The notes beneath the pieces were generated by a model that searched no databases, was not told where the DNA came from, and saw only the letters and a list, made by a program, of their open reading frames with translations. From the NCBI RefSeq assembly GCF_009651005.1, contig NZ_WHVW01000002.1, positions 124,001 through 188,000 of the forward strand: DNA of 64,000 nucleotides, written 5' to 3'. How positions within the stretch are numbered: the first letter of the stretch is position 1; each line of letters begins with the position of its first letter. The stretch is from Sporosarcina obsidiansis (GTDB lineage: Bacteria > Bacillota > Bacilli > Bacillales_A > Planococcaceae). Position numbers and translations under genes: made by a program. Shown one piece after another: positions 37,965 to 47,975 of this stretch.

Positions 37965-38444
37965 TTATTTCGCAAATGTAGGAGGCATGACGACACCGAC
38001 TACCTCTCCTGCCGCACAACATTCGTCACCTGCAAAAATTTCTACGTTCACTTTCCACTTTTTCGGGTGGATCTCCGTGACCTGCCCCACCGCTTTCAAT
38101 ACCTGTCCTTGTGGCGTCGGCTTGCTGTATGTAATTTGCAATGAAGCCGTAACGAATCGTGGAGGAATATTTCCATCTCCAGGTTCATAACCATTTTTAC
38201 GATGCAACGCGAGTGAACAGGAACCTGTTCCATGACAATCCATGAACGACGCCAAAAAGCCACCGTAGACAAATCCCGGGATCGCTGCATAAGCTTCCGA
38301 AGGCAACGTATAAGTCACCGTTTTATCCCCTTCCCATCCTGTCCGGAAATGATGCCCTTTTTCATTTAATCGACCACAGCCAAAACACCACGAAAAGTCA
38401 TCCGGATACTCATCCTGAATTGCGTGCATTATATATTCTTTCAT
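37965..38444 (-). CDS. PaaI-type hotdog thioesterase
   Basis: Start at ATG 38444, preceded by GGGAGGG; 159 residues. It has CFGCGRLNEKGHHF near the N-terminus, GFVYGGFLASFMDCHGTG (hotdog helix with an acidic catalytic candidate), and YSKPTPQGQVLKAVGQV. The PaaI/YbgC superfamily hydrolyses acyl-CoA thioesters. The acyl group is unknown. It lies 33 nt upstream of the Fsr-type gene on the same strand. Confidence 0.82.
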   Translation of the reverse strand: MKEYIMHAIQDEYPDDFSWCFGCGRLNEKGHHFRTGWEGDKTVTYTLPSEAYAAIPGFVYGGFLASFMDCHGTGSCSLALHRKNGYEPGDGNIPPRFVTASLQITYSKPTPQGQVLKAVGQVTEIHPKKWKVNVEIFAGDECCAAGEVVGVVMPPTFAK

Positions 38445-38611
38445 GAAAGACCCTCCCTTTGCATTCGGTCTCTCCATTATACATTCCGAAAATTGAAATA
38501 TCGAGTACAACCGTAGATTCACACAGTTTAATCAACCTTTCTTTGCGTATAGTACTAGAAGGATTCATATACTATCAAGAAACGTATGTTATGTAGAAGG
38601 AGGGAATTTCA

Positions 38612-39058
38612 ATGAAATTACGTGCCGTTTTACTTGCATTGTTAATGTCTTGTGGTTTCTATGTCATGATTCAAACGATGAAGGAATCTACTTTCCAACC
38701 CATAGAATGGTTGTACACAGAACCGGATGGAACTCCATATTCCTCTATTACCTTTCAACAACCTGGCCTCCATGACCGGCCGCCCGTCACTTGGAAAGTA
38801 GATCAAGCTGAAGAAGTCGATCGTCTACTTCAATTTCTACAAGCTTATGACTATGAACGGATTGATCCGGACACACTGCAATTATTTGATGATCAGCCCA
38901 TCTTCACCATCCATCTTCATGACGAGTCCGGAAACAGTATGACCATTCTAATAGAAGAAGGCATTCTGATTCAAAATGATAGATTGTATTACGAAGTTGT
39001 CAATGGACCTCTCCAAGTAGACTGGTTAATGGAATTCATCCTTTCCAATAAACCGTAA
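38612..39058 (+). CDS. Exported or membrane-anchored hypothetical protein
   Basis: A 148-residue protein with an uncleaved signal-anchor or signal peptide (MKLRAVLLALLMSCGFYVMI), then an acidic soluble domain with no motif I recognise. The ATG follows GAAGGAGGG at good spacing. Transcribed just ahead of pepF but with ~80 nt between, so the relation is uncertain. Confidence 0.7.
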   Translation: MKLRAVLLALLMSCGFYVMIQTMKESTFQPIEWLYTEPDGTPYSSITFQQPGLHDRPPVTWKVDQAEEVDRLLQFLQAYDYERIDPDTLQLFDDQPIFTIHLHDESGNSMTILIEEGILIQNDRLYYEVVNGPLQVDWLMEFILSNKP

Positions 39059-39137
39059 TTTTGTACTAACGCCATTATCTATACTATACTAATCCTAATT
39101 CGGTAGCCGAATAATTGAACTTAAGGAGAGATTCACA

Positions 39138-40949
39138 TTGGTGAAAAGCTTACCACTACGTTCAGAAGTGAATGAACAAGAAACTTGGAACTTACAGACT
39201 TTATTTGAAAATGAAACAGCCTATCAGCAAGCAGTTCAAGACGTAGAAAAGCAAGCAACTGCATTTGCAGAACGCTACCGAGGGACCATACAAGATGCGA
39301 ATTCTGCTATAAAAGCATTGGATGCATACCGGAGCTTGCAAGAAAAAATGGTTCCGATCGGTAATTATGCTTCATTGGCAGCTAGCGTGGACCTGACAAA
39401 TGATGAAGCCCAAATGAGGGAAAGTCAATTCGGATCATTAGCTGCCAAGATCGGAAGCCAGACTTCATTCGTTATGAGTGAGCTCTCTGAACTATCGGAA
39501 GAGACACTACAGCAGGCAAGTGAGCAATCAGAAGACTATGAGGCGTTATTCGAAAAAATCTACAGGCAAAAACCACATCAGTTACACCCAGAAGTAGAGA
39601 AAACACTCGCTGCCTTCTCCTCCACTTTTGAAGCACCATACGCTTTATACAATACGACGAAACTGGCAGATATCCACTTTCCACATTTCACAGTGAATGG
39701 AACAGACTATCCACTTAGCTATGTTTCATTTGAAGGGGCTTGGGAATCAGAGCCTGATACCGCCAAAAGACGTGCTGCTTTCCAAGCATTCTCATGTAAA
39801 TTGAGAGAATATCAACATACGACAGCGAAAACGTATGATATGCATATACAAGCGGAAAAAACGACAGCTGATTTGCGCGGCTACGATTCTGTGATTGACT
39901 ATCTGTTAGTTGATCAGGATGTGGATCGATCAATGTACAATCGTCAAATTGATGTCATCATGGAAGAGTTAGCACCTCATATGCGAAAATACGCGAAGCT
40001 ACTTCAGAAAATCTATGGCTTAGATGAAATGACTTTCGCAGATCTCAAAACGCCAGTTGACCCTTTATACGAGCCGAGTATCACGGTAAAAGAGTCCAAA
40101 ACTTATATAGACGATGCACTCGCTATTATGGGAGAAGAATATTTGAGTATGGTTAACCGTGCCTATTCGGAGCGTTGGATTGATTTTGCGCAAAACAAAG
40201 GAAAATCTACAGGTGCATTTTGCGCAAGCCCATATGGCAGTAATTCTTTTATCTTGATTTCTTGGACAGGTAGCATGGAAGACGTCTTTGTGTTGGCACA
40301 TGAACTGGGTCATGCAGGACACTACTACCATGCAAATCGCGAACAGAATCTATTTAATTCCAACGCATCTCTTTACTTTATCGAAGCACCCTCTACGATG
40401 AATGAAATGCTGATGGCTAACCATTTGCTTGCAAACTCGGACGACCCGAAATTCAAACGTTGGGTACTCGCTTCCATCATTTCGCGCACATACTACCACA
40501 ACTTCGTCACGCATTTACTAGAAGCAGCTTTCCAGCGCAAAGTATATGAACGAGTAGATGAGGGCGGCAACGTCAATGCCACGATATTAAATGATTTAAA
40601 ACGCAGTGTACTGGAAGAATTCTGGGGCGATACCGTCACACTTAATGAAGGTGCTGAACTAACGTGGATGCGCCAGCCACACTATTATATGGGCTTATAT
40701 CCGTACACCTATAGTGCTGGACTGACGATTTCTACGGAGATGGCGAAACGCGTGCTAGATGAAGGCAAGCCAGCTGTTGAAGATTGGCTTGAGGTGTTAC
40801 GCGCGGGTGGTTCCAAAAAACCAGCCGAACTCGCTAACATGGCAGGTATTGATATTACGACCGATAAACCATTACGTGACACCATCGCATATATTGGTGA
40901 TCTGATCGATCAAATCGAGCAGTTAACTGAAGAAATTGAAGCTCAATAA
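39138..40949 (+). CDS. pepF: Oligoendopeptidase F (M3 metallopeptidase)
   Basis: A 603-residue cytoplasmic peptidase. The zinc site AHELGHAGHYYH (HExxH-type; H-E-L-G-H) is at about 387-398, with the downstream Glu in EAPSTMNEML, and conserved GAFCASPYG before it. It cleaves short oligopeptides. AAGGAG precedes TTG 39138 by 9 nt; GTG 39141 is the alternative start. Confidence 0.94.
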   Translation: MVKSLPLRSEVNEQETWNLQTLFENETAYQQAVQDVEKQATAFAERYRGTIQDANSAIKALDAYRSLQEKMVPIGNYASLAASVDLTNDEAQMRESQFGSLAAKIGSQTSFVMSELSELSEETLQQASEQSEDYEALFEKIYRQKPHQLHPEVEKTLAAFSSTFEAPYALYNTTKLADIHFPHFTVNGTDYPLSYVSFEGAWESEPDTAKRRAAFQAFSCKLREYQHTTAKTYDMHIQAEKTTADLRGYDSVIDYLLVDQDVDRSMYNRQIDVIMEELAPHMRKYAKLLQKIYGLDEMTFADLKTPVDPLYEPSITVKESKTYIDDALAIMGEEYLSMVNRAYSERWIDFAQNKGKSTGAFCASPYGSNSFILISWTGSMEDVFVLAHELGHAGHYYHANREQNLFNSNASLYFIEAPSTMNEMLMANHLLANSDDPKFKRWVLASIISRTYYHNFVTHLLEAAFQRKVYERVDEGGNVNATILNDLKRSVLEEFWGDTVTLNEGAELTWMRQPHYYMGLYPYTYSAGLTISTEMAKRVLDEGKPAVEDWLEVLRAGGSKKPAELANMAGIDITTDKPLRDTIAYIGDLIDQIEQLTEEIEAQ

Positions 40950-40957
40950 AATGTAAC

Positions 40958-40998
40958 AGGCTGTTGCAGAAAGTCACATGGACTTTCTACAACAGCCT
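40958..40998. terminator. Terminator after pepF
   Basis: AGGCTGTTG(C)AGAAAGTC pairs with GACTTTCT(A)CAACAGCCT, followed by TATCTTTCTTTTTT on the plus strand. Confidence 0.86.
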
Positions 40999-41061
40999 AT
41001 CTTTCTTTTTTATGCATTCATGGGAAATAACACACATGATTTTTTACAAGTGATCGTATTT

Positions 41062-42087
41062 TCAATCCATTATTTCACTCAATATCTCATACGAACGAAG
41101 TCGATCTTCATGATGGAAAAGGCCTGAACTAATAATGAGTTCATTCGCCTTCGTCATCTCTACGAATTCCTCCAGCTTACGGCGTACCGTTTCAGGGCCT
41201 CCGATGATGACGGATGGAGCTTCTGATTGTTGAGCGACCGCTGTTTGCTCATACTCCGACCAGACCGAATCAATATCATCAATTGGCGGTTTATACTGCG
41301 TAGTCACGCCTTGACGAATATTCAAGAACTGTTGCTGCATAGATGTTGCTAAATAGTTCGCTTTGTCATCTGTATCTGCTGCGATCAAATTGACCCCCAT
41401 CATGACATACGGTTCTTGAAGATCTTTTGAGGGACGGAAGTTTTGGTGATACAGTTGCAACGCTTGCATCATATAAGCTGGCGCAAAATGGCTGGCAAAA
41501 GAAAATGGTAAACCGAGTTGTGCAGCTAACTGTGCACTGAAGCCGCTTGATCCAAGTAACCAAATGGGAATATCCTGTCCTGCTCCTGGAAACGCACGAA
41601 CGCGGGCAGTAGGATCAGCAGAAAAATACGATCGTAATTCCTCTACTTGCTGTGGAAAATCTTCCCCACTGCTATGCAACGTACGTCGTAATGCATAGGC
41701 CGTTGCTTGGTCACTGCCCGGCGCACGACCTAACCCAAGATCTATTCTGCCAGGATACATCGCATCGAGCGTACCAAACTGCTCCGCAATGACGAGCGGT
41801 GCATGGTTCGGCAACATGATCCCGCCAGAACCGACACGAATCGTTTTCGTTTCCCCTGCTACATGACCAATAATGACGGATGTGGCAGAACTTGCTACTC
41901 CCGGCATATTATGATGCTCCGCCAACCAATAGCGATTAAAACCCCATTCTTCCACATGTTGCGCAAGATCAACACTATTCTTAAAAGATTGCCCCGCATT
42001 ACTTCCTTCATTTATCATCGCTAAATCCAATACAGACAATGGAATCCCTTTAAATCTTTTCGCTTTTTGATTAATCAAATAACTCAC
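41062..42087 (-). CDS. Luciferase-like (LLM class) flavin-dependent oxidoreductase
   Basis: A 341-residue TIM-barrel flavoprotein of the MsnO8/YceB-like group: [17 protein letters not shown] at the start, [38 protein letters not shown], and [20 protein letters not shown]. The reaction is likely a reduced-flavin-dependent oxidation. The substrate is unknown. The GTG start overlaps the stop of the HxlR-type regulator gene upstream, so the two are co-expressed. Confidence 0.86.
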   Translation of the reverse strand: MSYLINQKAKRFKGIPLSVLDLAMINEGSNAGQSFKNSVDLAQHVEEWGFNRYWLAEHHNMPGVASSATSVIIGHVAGETKTIRVGSGGIMLPNHAPLVIAEQFGTLDAMYPGRIDLGLGRAPGSDQATAYALRRTLHSSGEDFPQQVEELRSYFSADPTARVRAFPGAGQDIPIWLLGSSGFSAQLAAQLGLPFSFASHFAPAYMMQALQLYHQNFRPSKDLQEPYVMMGVNLIAADTDDKANYLATSMQQQFLNIRQGVTTQYKPPIDDIDSVWSEYEQTAVAQQSEAPSVIIGGPETVRRKLEEFVEMTKANELIISSGLFHHEDRLRSYEILSEIMD

Positions 42088-42443
42088 TCCTCATCACAAC
42101 AGCCATTTTTCTTCACCCATTCAAAAATGGCATGAATAATTTTTTCCAACTCTTTTCCTTTAGCAGTTAGCTCATACTCCACTTTTCTAACTGCTGGATC
42201 AGATTTTTTCTTCATCACGAGTCCATGAACTTCCAATTCACGAAGTCTCTCCGTCAGAAGTCGATCCGAAATCCCTATTATTTCAGAAGATAACTCATGA
42301 TACCGTTTCGGTCCGTCCAATAAATGATAAATGATAATTCCCATCCATCGCTTCCCAATGAACTCGATCGTTCCATGAAAACTATCGCAACCCTTTTGTC
42401 CTTTAGGATGTACCGACTGAACGAACTCTTCATTATTCTTCAT
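42084..42443 (-). CDS. HxlR-type winged-helix regulator (YodB/HypR-like)
   Basis: A 119-residue protein with the HxlR domain ([45 protein letters not shown]). A single Cys near the N-terminus (KGCDSFHG) is in the position used for thiol sensing by YodB and HypR. It is divergent from a nitroreductase gene across two palindromes, the same layout as yodB-yodC, so it probably represses that gene and itself and responds to electrophiles or diamide-like stress. Confidence 0.85.
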   Translation of the reverse strand: MKNNEEFVQSVHPKGQKGCDSFHGTIEFIGKRWMGIIIYHLLDGPKRYHELSSEIIGISDRLLTERLRELEVHGLVMKKKSDPAVRKVEYELTAKGKELEKIIHAIFEWVKKNGCCDEE

Positions 42444-42490
42444 TAGCAAAACCCCAATCGTTTACTATATTCACCTTATCACACTCCAGT

Positions 42491-42519
42491 TTGACAAACA
42501 AGCTTACTAATAGTAACCT
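42491..42519 (+). promoter_or_regulatory. Nitroreductase promoter
   Basis: Consensus TTGACA at 42491-42496, 17-nt spacer, TAACCT at 42514-42519. The first operator palindrome overlaps the spacer and -10. Confidence 0.68.
42504..42516. promoter_or_regulatory. Operator palindrome 1 (HxlR-type)
   Basis: TTACTAATAGTAA, a perfect 13-bp palindrome of the TTACTA-TAGTAA type, within the nitroreductase promoter. Confidence 0.66.
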
Positions 42520-42527
42520 TAAAAAGA

Positions 42528-42544
42528 ACTTACTTTTAGTAAGT
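42528..42544. promoter_or_regulatory. Operator palindrome 2 (HxlR-type)
   Basis: ACTTACTTTTAGTAAGT, a perfect 17-bp palindrome sharing the TTACT/AGTAA arms of site 1, downstream of the -10. Confidence 0.64.
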
Positions 42545-42576
42545 AAAATCACTCAACAAACAAAGGAGTTTTCATC

Positions 42577-43203
42577 ATGTCCCAAAATTATGCTGCACTT
42601 TCACAAGTCATTCATGAAAGAAAATCGGTAAGAAAGTTTGATCCAAATTATATAATGTCTGCTGAAGATATTACGTCTATATTAGAAGAAGCAACTCTTG
42701 CCCCTTCTTCAAGTAACCTACAGCCTTGGCGTTTCATCGTCATTCAAGATCAAGATACGAAAAAGAAAATTAAAGAGTTTTCCTACAATCAAGAACAAAT
42801 GGAAACAGCCTCCGTCATTATTGCTGTCATTGGCGATACGGAAATGTACCATAATATTGACGAAATCTACCTTTCCAATTTAGCAGCAGGAAATATTGAC
42901 CAAGAACATGTCGAGATCCAAATTCAAAATGCGAAAGCTGCTTATCCTAACGCACCATTCGAAGCCAGACGTAATATTGCTACATTCGATGCAGGACTAG
43001 TTTCCATGCAACTCATGTTGATCGCCAAAGCGAAAGGCTATGACACGGTGACGATGGGTGGGTTCGACAAACAGCAATTCGTGGATACCTTTGAGTTGGA
43101 ATCTCGTTACGAGCCACTAGTATTAATTGCAATAGGTAAAGCGGCAGCACCTGCATATGGTTCTACCCGACTACCTATTGATACGATTACAAAATTCATT
43201 TAA
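42577..43203 (+). CDS. Nitroreductase family oxidoreductase
   Basis: A 208-residue FMN enzyme: HERKSVRKFDPNY (FMN phosphate site), EEATLAPSSSNLQPWRFIVI, and a late GGFDKQQFVDTF/IGKAAAPA segment. It probably reduces quinones or nitro compounds with NAD(P)H. AAAGGAG precedes the ATG. Promoter palindromes and the divergent HxlR gene suggest induction by electrophiles. Confidence 0.9.
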   Translation: MSQNYAALSQVIHERKSVRKFDPNYIMSAEDITSILEEATLAPSSSNLQPWRFIVIQDQDTKKKIKEFSYNQEQMETASVIIAVIGDTEMYHNIDEIYLSNLAAGNIDQEHVEIQIQNAKAAYPNAPFEARRNIATFDAGLVSMQLMLIAKAKGYDTVTMGGFDKQQFVDTFELESRYEPLVLIAIGKAAAPAYGSTRLPIDTITKFI

Positions 43204-43207
43204 ATGA

Positions 43208-43244
43208 AAAAGAGACAGAGAGGTGATCTATTCTCTGTCTCTTT
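43208..43244. terminator. Bidirectional terminator between the nitroreductase and DUF2339 genes
   Basis: AAAGAGACAGAGA pairs with TCTCTGTCTCTTT between convergent stops. Confidence 0.87.
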
Positions 43245-43255
43245 CTATTATTCCT

Positions 43256-45331
43256 TTAATCCTTCCATAATGTGCGGGAGTAAAGCAAACCAGCAACGCC
43301 TACTACTGTAAATAAGATCGATCGAATTAAAATGGAAATACTGTTTAGATCGATGATGAATAATTTCAATAGACAAACTCCAATTAACAGCACACCAATG
43401 ATTCTGACTGCTTTCCACTTCATTTTTCTTCCAATAGTAAGCGATACGAATGCAAATCCAAACAGCCAAAATGTATGGACGAGCAAGATCCATTCCGTTG
43501 ACCAATTACCGATCATGACAAGAGCGAAATACCATTTATTCAGAAAGATAAAATAGATGGCTTGCATTATAACAGCCAAAGCTCCTGTTTTCCATTTCAA
43601 TGAAATATAAAATGTATTTGACAGTATCGCTAGAAAAATGACCGTGAGAATGACTACGTATACTAGTTGGACGACTAGATTAAATGAAAATACATTTCCG
43701 AATGAATCTCCACCCACACCTAACCCCAATACTACAAAGCTAGCAAGTAAAAATTCTACAACAACAGCGTGTGTGATGAAGCGACCGTGCTGCCATTTAT
43801 TTAAAAGATAGAGTGCGCCTAACAGAGCTACCAAGATGGCCAACTGTATATGCATGCTCGTTTGGAATGACCAATTCGTATCTTGCAGGAAAAGTTGTAC
43901 TAACTTAAATACATAGACTACTAAAATCAGTTGGCCAGCGATGAGTGATTGATCCAAGTGCAACGTCGTTTTCCCTATAAAAGCAGGGCGCCATCTATAG
44001 AAGGAATAATAGATCGCACAAAGTGTCGTAATCAGTACAAGCCAGACCATATGCTGTATCGTCCAGAATTCAGTGAAATCGACAGCCACTAACGTAGTGT
44101 ACACAGCAAGTACATAAACCATCCCACCCGTGATGATGGTACGGATCGTTTGGTAATAGAGACCGACCCACAAACCGATGGCACCATTTATCAGTAACAA
44201 CATGAGTTTGCCATACAATTCCTCGGTCTGAAAAGCTAAAATGAAAGCACTACTTGCAAAAATTGCAACAGCTGATAAGACACCACACAACATTTCTTTT
44301 TTCTTCGAGAAGGCCCATGCAGCGAGTGTGATATAGAGTGCTGCTACCAATCCGAATAAAATGATTTCTTGTTGGTAATCTAGGAATTTAATCCACCCTA
44401 GCACAAACACAAAATTTGTGTAGATTAAAGTTTCCGTAAATACTTGTCTTGCAATATACCCCTTTATATATGCCACGAGAAGAAGAAGATGTTGAATAAA
44501 AGCAGTCGCCACTATGATCTTCTCGTTTATTTCAAACCATCCAAGCACGACATACGCCAGTAACGTTAAATGAAATAGGAGAAATGAGACATAGAAAGAG
44601 TATTTATGTTGGTGTCGTAGCGAAACAAAAAATAACGAAAGAAATAATAACAAAATGTACAAACAAAATTGGATGTCAGAACCCACTTGCCCTGCCAATA
44701 AAAATGGAAGCAAAAACCCAGCAATTCCAGAGAAGATCGTCAACGTCTCGGATTTCGTTTTTAATGACAAATAAAGTCCTGCTGCAATATAGGCAATTCC
44801 AACAACTAAGGCAACGAAAAAGTTAAAATAGCCATACAGATGATGCGCTGCAAATGTAGTTAAAATTCCTAATGCAATAAATCCACCTAACAACGTTAAA
44901 CCGAAACCATTTTTCCCATTTCGCAAATAGCGCATACCAAGAAAGTAAAGAACACCTGATGCGATAAAACCTAACGCAATTCGGACAAGCCCCGTAATGA
45001 GTCCGTACTCCATCCCTACCTTCAAGTCCCACAGCACTCCAAGTAACAAAATAAACATGAAAACTCGCGGTAACCAAACACTTATTTGTTTTTCAAAATC
45101 AAACTCTTTTTTCGGTGCCTTTTGAGGGACGTCTTGCTCGAATGCACTTTGTCTTTCACTCACAATAGGCTGCGGTGTTTCTTCCTTTTTATTTTTTCTT
45201 ATAATATGCTGTTTTTCATGAGGCACTTCCCCACTACGTTCAGATTTCAATAAGGCTAACTCCCGTTTCAGGAGACTTACTTCACTTTCCAAGTCAGAAA
45301 CGCGTTGTAGGATTTCCTTCTTTTCATCCAT
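43256..45331 (-). CDS. DUF2339 polytopic membrane protein
   Basis: Start at ATG 45331, six nt after AGGAGG; 691 residues. Residues ~5-30 form a short coiled coil (LQRVSDLESEVSLLKRELAL), followed by a charged linker to ~75 and then about 20 hydrophobic helices. This architecture is DUF2339. The family function is unknown. The gene is unusually large for its surroundings and apparently monocistronic. Confidence 0.85.
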   Translation of the reverse strand: MDEKKEILQRVSDLESEVSLLKRELALLKSERSGEVPHEKQHIIRKNKKEETPQPIVSERQSAFEQDVPQKAPKKEFDFEKQISVWLPRVFMFILLLGVLWDLKVGMEYGLITGLVRIALGFIASGVLYFLGMRYLRNGKNGFGLTLLGGFIALGILTTFAAHHLYGYFNFFVALVVGIAYIAAGLYLSLKTKSETLTIFSGIAGFLLPFLLAGQVGSDIQFCLYILLLFLSLFFVSLRHQHKYSFYVSFLLFHLTLLAYVVLGWFEINEKIIVATAFIQHLLLLVAYIKGYIARQVFTETLIYTNFVFVLGWIKFLDYQQEIILFGLVAALYITLAAWAFSKKKEMLCGVLSAVAIFASSAFILAFQTEELYGKLMLLLINGAIGLWVGLYYQTIRTIITGGMVYVLAVYTTLVAVDFTEFWTIQHMVWLVLITTLCAIYYSFYRWRPAFIGKTTLHLDQSLIAGQLILVVYVFKLVQLFLQDTNWSFQTSMHIQLAILVALLGALYLLNKWQHGRFITHAVVVEFLLASFVVLGLGVGGDSFGNVFSFNLVVQLVYVVILTVIFLAILSNTFYISLKWKTGALAVIMQAIYFIFLNKWYFALVMIGNWSTEWILLVHTFWLFGFAFVSLTIGRKMKWKAVRIIGVLLIGVCLLKLFIIDLNSISILIRSILFTVVGVAGLLYSRTLWKD

Positions 45332-45409
45332 CAAAATCCTCCTTTCATATTCATATTGTAAATACTACTATACCATTCATTTTTCACGGGCTCGTAAACT
45401 TTAAACCTC

Positions 45410-46207
45410 TTAAGGATTACGTAGATGTGTTAAAATATCTGATGCCTTCGGTTCTTCGGCCAACGTCACATGATCTTGTGAGACAATCTGCTTCAATTCT
45501 TCCATTCCTACCTCATGATATTTCTTATTGAGCATGTATTTTTCATATGATTTCAATTTCATAGATAGTGCAATCGCGCTTGGATTGATGAGTGAGCGTT
45601 TACTTTTGATGTATTGTATGAAGCGCATACGCTCTTGTTCAGTTAGTAGCTGCTGATTATTTTGGCGATAGACAGCTCGCGCCATTTCCTTACGATGCAT
45701 TCTAGCTTGAATCTGATCCGACTCTGTTACTAGTTCAGATTCTTTCGCGACATCCCAAATCTCAATAATTTTATTCAGGTGCTCTTTTACATGATTCTGC
45801 TCGGCTAAAATTTCATCCACTGATTGTTGAAAAACCTTAAAATCACTTTGAATAGAAGTAGGATACGAAGTCAATTGTTGTTCTGCTTGATGTAATATAC
45901 GTTTAAGTTTCTTATAATTCTCTTCTAATGGTCCTTTCACCCACTTTACAGCAGCAAGATGTGCAGTCTCAATTGAATGGTTGAAATCGGTGGTAATTAA
46001 ATCAATCCTCTTAGCTTCATCAAAAGGTGGTACACGTCCCGTTCGTTCAATGATCAATTGTTCTTCTGTAGGAGCAAACGTAAAAAAATAATAATCTTTT
46101 TCCCCAATTCTAAAAATAGACGGGAATACATCAGGCGTTTCTCCGTCCTTCCAATAAGGTTGCAATGCTTGTTTAATATGCGCTGGAAGATGGTGCATAC
46201 GAATCAT
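45410..46207 (-). CDS. Hypothetical cytoplasmic protein
   Basis: A 265-residue soluble protein with a helical middle (~95-190, several heptads) and no motif I recognise. AGGAGGGTAGCTAG places the ATG confidently. It lies 78 nt upstream of the DUF2339 gene on the same strand, but whether they share a transcript is not clear. Confidence 0.7.
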   Translation of the reverse strand: MIRMHHLPAHIKQALQPYWKDGETPDVFPSIFRIGEKDYYFFTFAPTEEQLIIERTGRVPPFDEAKRIDLITTDFNHSIETAHLAAVKWVKGPLEENYKKLKRILHQAEQQLTSYPTSIQSDFKVFQQSVDEILAEQNHVKEHLNKIIEIWDVAKESELVTESDQIQARMHRKEMARAVYRQNNQQLLTEQERMRFIQYIKSKRSLINPSAIALSMKLKSYEKYMLNKKYHEVGMEELKQIVSQDHVTLAEEPKASDILTHLRNP

Positions 46208-46314
46208 CTAGCTACCCTCCTGTATCCTTCACTTCAACCTATGTATAGCACTATCTACGCTATGTTCTCTCGAAAGGTTTCACGAATAAAAAAGTAAATC
46301 AAAAATCACCATCT

Positions 46315-46340
46315 CACAACGTATTGCGTCAGATGGTGAT
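46315..46340 (-). terminator. Terminator of the sigma/PadR/FtsW-type operon
   Basis: ATCACCATCT/AGATGGTGAT perfect stem followed by TTTTTG on the minus strand. Confidence 0.85.
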
Positions 46341-46415
46341 GTATCTATTTTATGAGTTGTTCCTGATCTACTATTACGTGATTGCTCTTTTCTTCATATA
46401 TCCATAAGCTAAATC

Positions 46416-46685
46416 CTAACCGATTTCTTGATTAGCCGATAACTTTACTAGCCATAAAGTAACGCAAAGTAATATAAATGAGAAAATGCCAATAACTAAG
46501 GTGATACTTTGTTTGATGGGAGACAATTCAGCTAAGCCACAAATTTGAGGATTTAAAGCAATAACTCCTACCAAAGTGCCGATTATACCTGCCATGGCTT
46601 CATAAAAAAAACCGGAGAACAGTCCACCAACTTTTCGGCCCATACAGAACTGAGTTGTAATGACAACACCTATACCGCAATTCAA
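46416..46685 (-). CDS. Possible small membrane protein, weak start
   Basis: An 89-codon frame with two or three hydrophobic segments (EAMAGIIGTLVGVIALNPQI and QSITLVIGIFSFILLCVTLW). Its only early start is TTG at 46685, with no clear ribosome binding site; the next candidate is ATG 46634. It follows the FtsW-type gene by 17 nt and precedes the operon terminator, so coupled translation is possible. It could also be a decayed gene. No family recognised. Confidence 0.4.
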   Translation of the reverse strand: MNCGIGVVITTQFCMGRKVGGLFSGFFYEAMAGIIGTLVGVIALNPQICGLAELSPIKQSITLVIGIFSFILLCVTLWLVKLSANQEIG

Positions 46686-46702
46686 GGTGCAGATAAGCTT
46701 CT

Positions 46703-47968
46703 TTATCCAATTTGACTCGTTATCAAATCCTTACGGCGATATACACTCAATACAATCCCAATTAAAAATGAATTGAACAACGTCGGCATCAAACCATAGC
46801 TAATGAACGGCAAGGACATGGAAGTAAGAGGTAGTAAACCTAACATCATTCCGACATTATAAATAAAAGGGCAACCATATAAGGTGATCCCACCTATCAA
46901 GAGCAATTTACTGTATGAATCATTCAACTTAGTAGAAATCGTAATCATTCTAACCAAAAAAAACGAAAGAAGTAAAACTAGTAAAGCTGCAAGTAAATAG
47001 CCATAATAATAAGTCAAACTGGCAAATACATAATCCGTATGTGCAGCTTGAATAAATTCTTTATTTCCCGCTGTACCAAACCAACCTCCAGCTAAAATTA
47101 ATTCCTTCAATCGCACATACATATAGCCCGATCCATTTGCATATTGCTCTGGGTATAAAAAACCAGAAATTCTATCCAATTGGTACGCTTTTACCGAGGA
47201 CAATAAAAACAAACCCGCTATCATTGAAAAAACCAGCGGAACAATTGTAATAAAAAGGACTTTTTTCTTACTTAATTGACTCCACCAAAGCATAATAAAC
47301 CCCATCATGAGATAAAGGAACGTCGTCGATAGACTTGGTATATTCAGTAACAAATACAAAGGCAATAAAAACAGCACGCTAAGTTGCCAAACTTTTAACT
47401 TTCGGTTATTGAAAAATGAAGCCCATGCCAGAAAAAAGAAAGGGATGGCTTGTAAACTTTCAATGGTTATGGGGCCGAGTTTCAATAGTAAATGTCCACC
47501 ACTATGCGCAGTAGGAAAATAGCTAATCATTAGCAGAATGAGTACGCCAACTAAATAAAATAGCCAACCATACTTTTCTAATTTTCTATAATCCATTATC
47601 ATCATCCCATACACCATCACTGCACCTAGCAAAACAAAAATTATTTTATTCATCATGATTTGTCCAGTATATCCAAGTGCTACGATTGGTAAAAAGCTTA
47701 CTGCCATCACGATCACTACTAGTGCAATTAGTATCCAATCTACTTTTGGCTTATGAAGGTTATTAAGCTGTCGACCCAAATGAATAGGATTTCCCATTTG
47801 TTCAACTGCTTTATTCTCAGCATCTGCTTCTGTTAATCCTTTTGACATCCATTTATTCTTCGCTAACTTCAAATGAAATTCTAATTCAGCCCGTACGAAT
47901 TGTTTTGCCTCTTTAGATTTAATATGATGGATGACTTCCTGCAAAAAGGAATCGCCTCTTCTATTCAA
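46703..47968 (-). CDS. FtsW/RodA/SpoVE-family membrane protein with HAAS-like N-terminus
   Basis: A 421-residue protein. Residues ~1-70 (VIHHIKSKEAKQFVRAELEF ... AENKAVEQMGNPIHLGRQLN) are a cytoplasmic permease-prefix/HAAS-type domain. The rest has about ten helices of the SEDS fold, with SGYMYVRLKELILAGGWFG and a late PFISYGLMPTLFNSFLIG. The canonical FtsW has no such prefix. It is probably a specialised SEDS protein (glycosyltransferase or related) controlled by the PadR/sigma genes upstream. Start codon TTG at 47968. Confidence 0.82.
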   Translation of the reverse strand: MNRRGDSFLQEVIHHIKSKEAKQFVRAELEFHLKLAKNKWMSKGLTEADAENKAVEQMGNPIHLGRQLNNLHKPKVDWILIALVVIVMAVSFLPIVALGYTGQIMMNKIIFVLLGAVMVYGMMIMDYRKLEKYGWLFYLVGVLILLMISYFPTAHSGGHLLLKLGPITIESLQAIPFFFLAWASFFNNRKLKVWQLSVLFLLPLYLLLNIPSLSTTFLYLMMGFIMLWWSQLSKKKVLFITIVPLVFSMIAGLFLLSSVKAYQLDRISGFLYPEQYANGSGYMYVRLKELILAGGWFGTAGNKEFIQAAHTDYVFASLTYYYGYLLAALLVLLLSFFLVRMITISTKLNDSYSKLLLIGGITLYGCPFIYNVGMMLGLLPLTSMSLPFISYGLMPTLFNSFLIGIVLSVYRRKDLITSQIG

Positions 47969-47975
47969 TATTCTC

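Noticed and set aside
37699..38190. 163-codon plus-strand frame across the thioesterase and Fsr-type genes
   Set aside because: It spans two well-supported minus-strand genes and their spacer.
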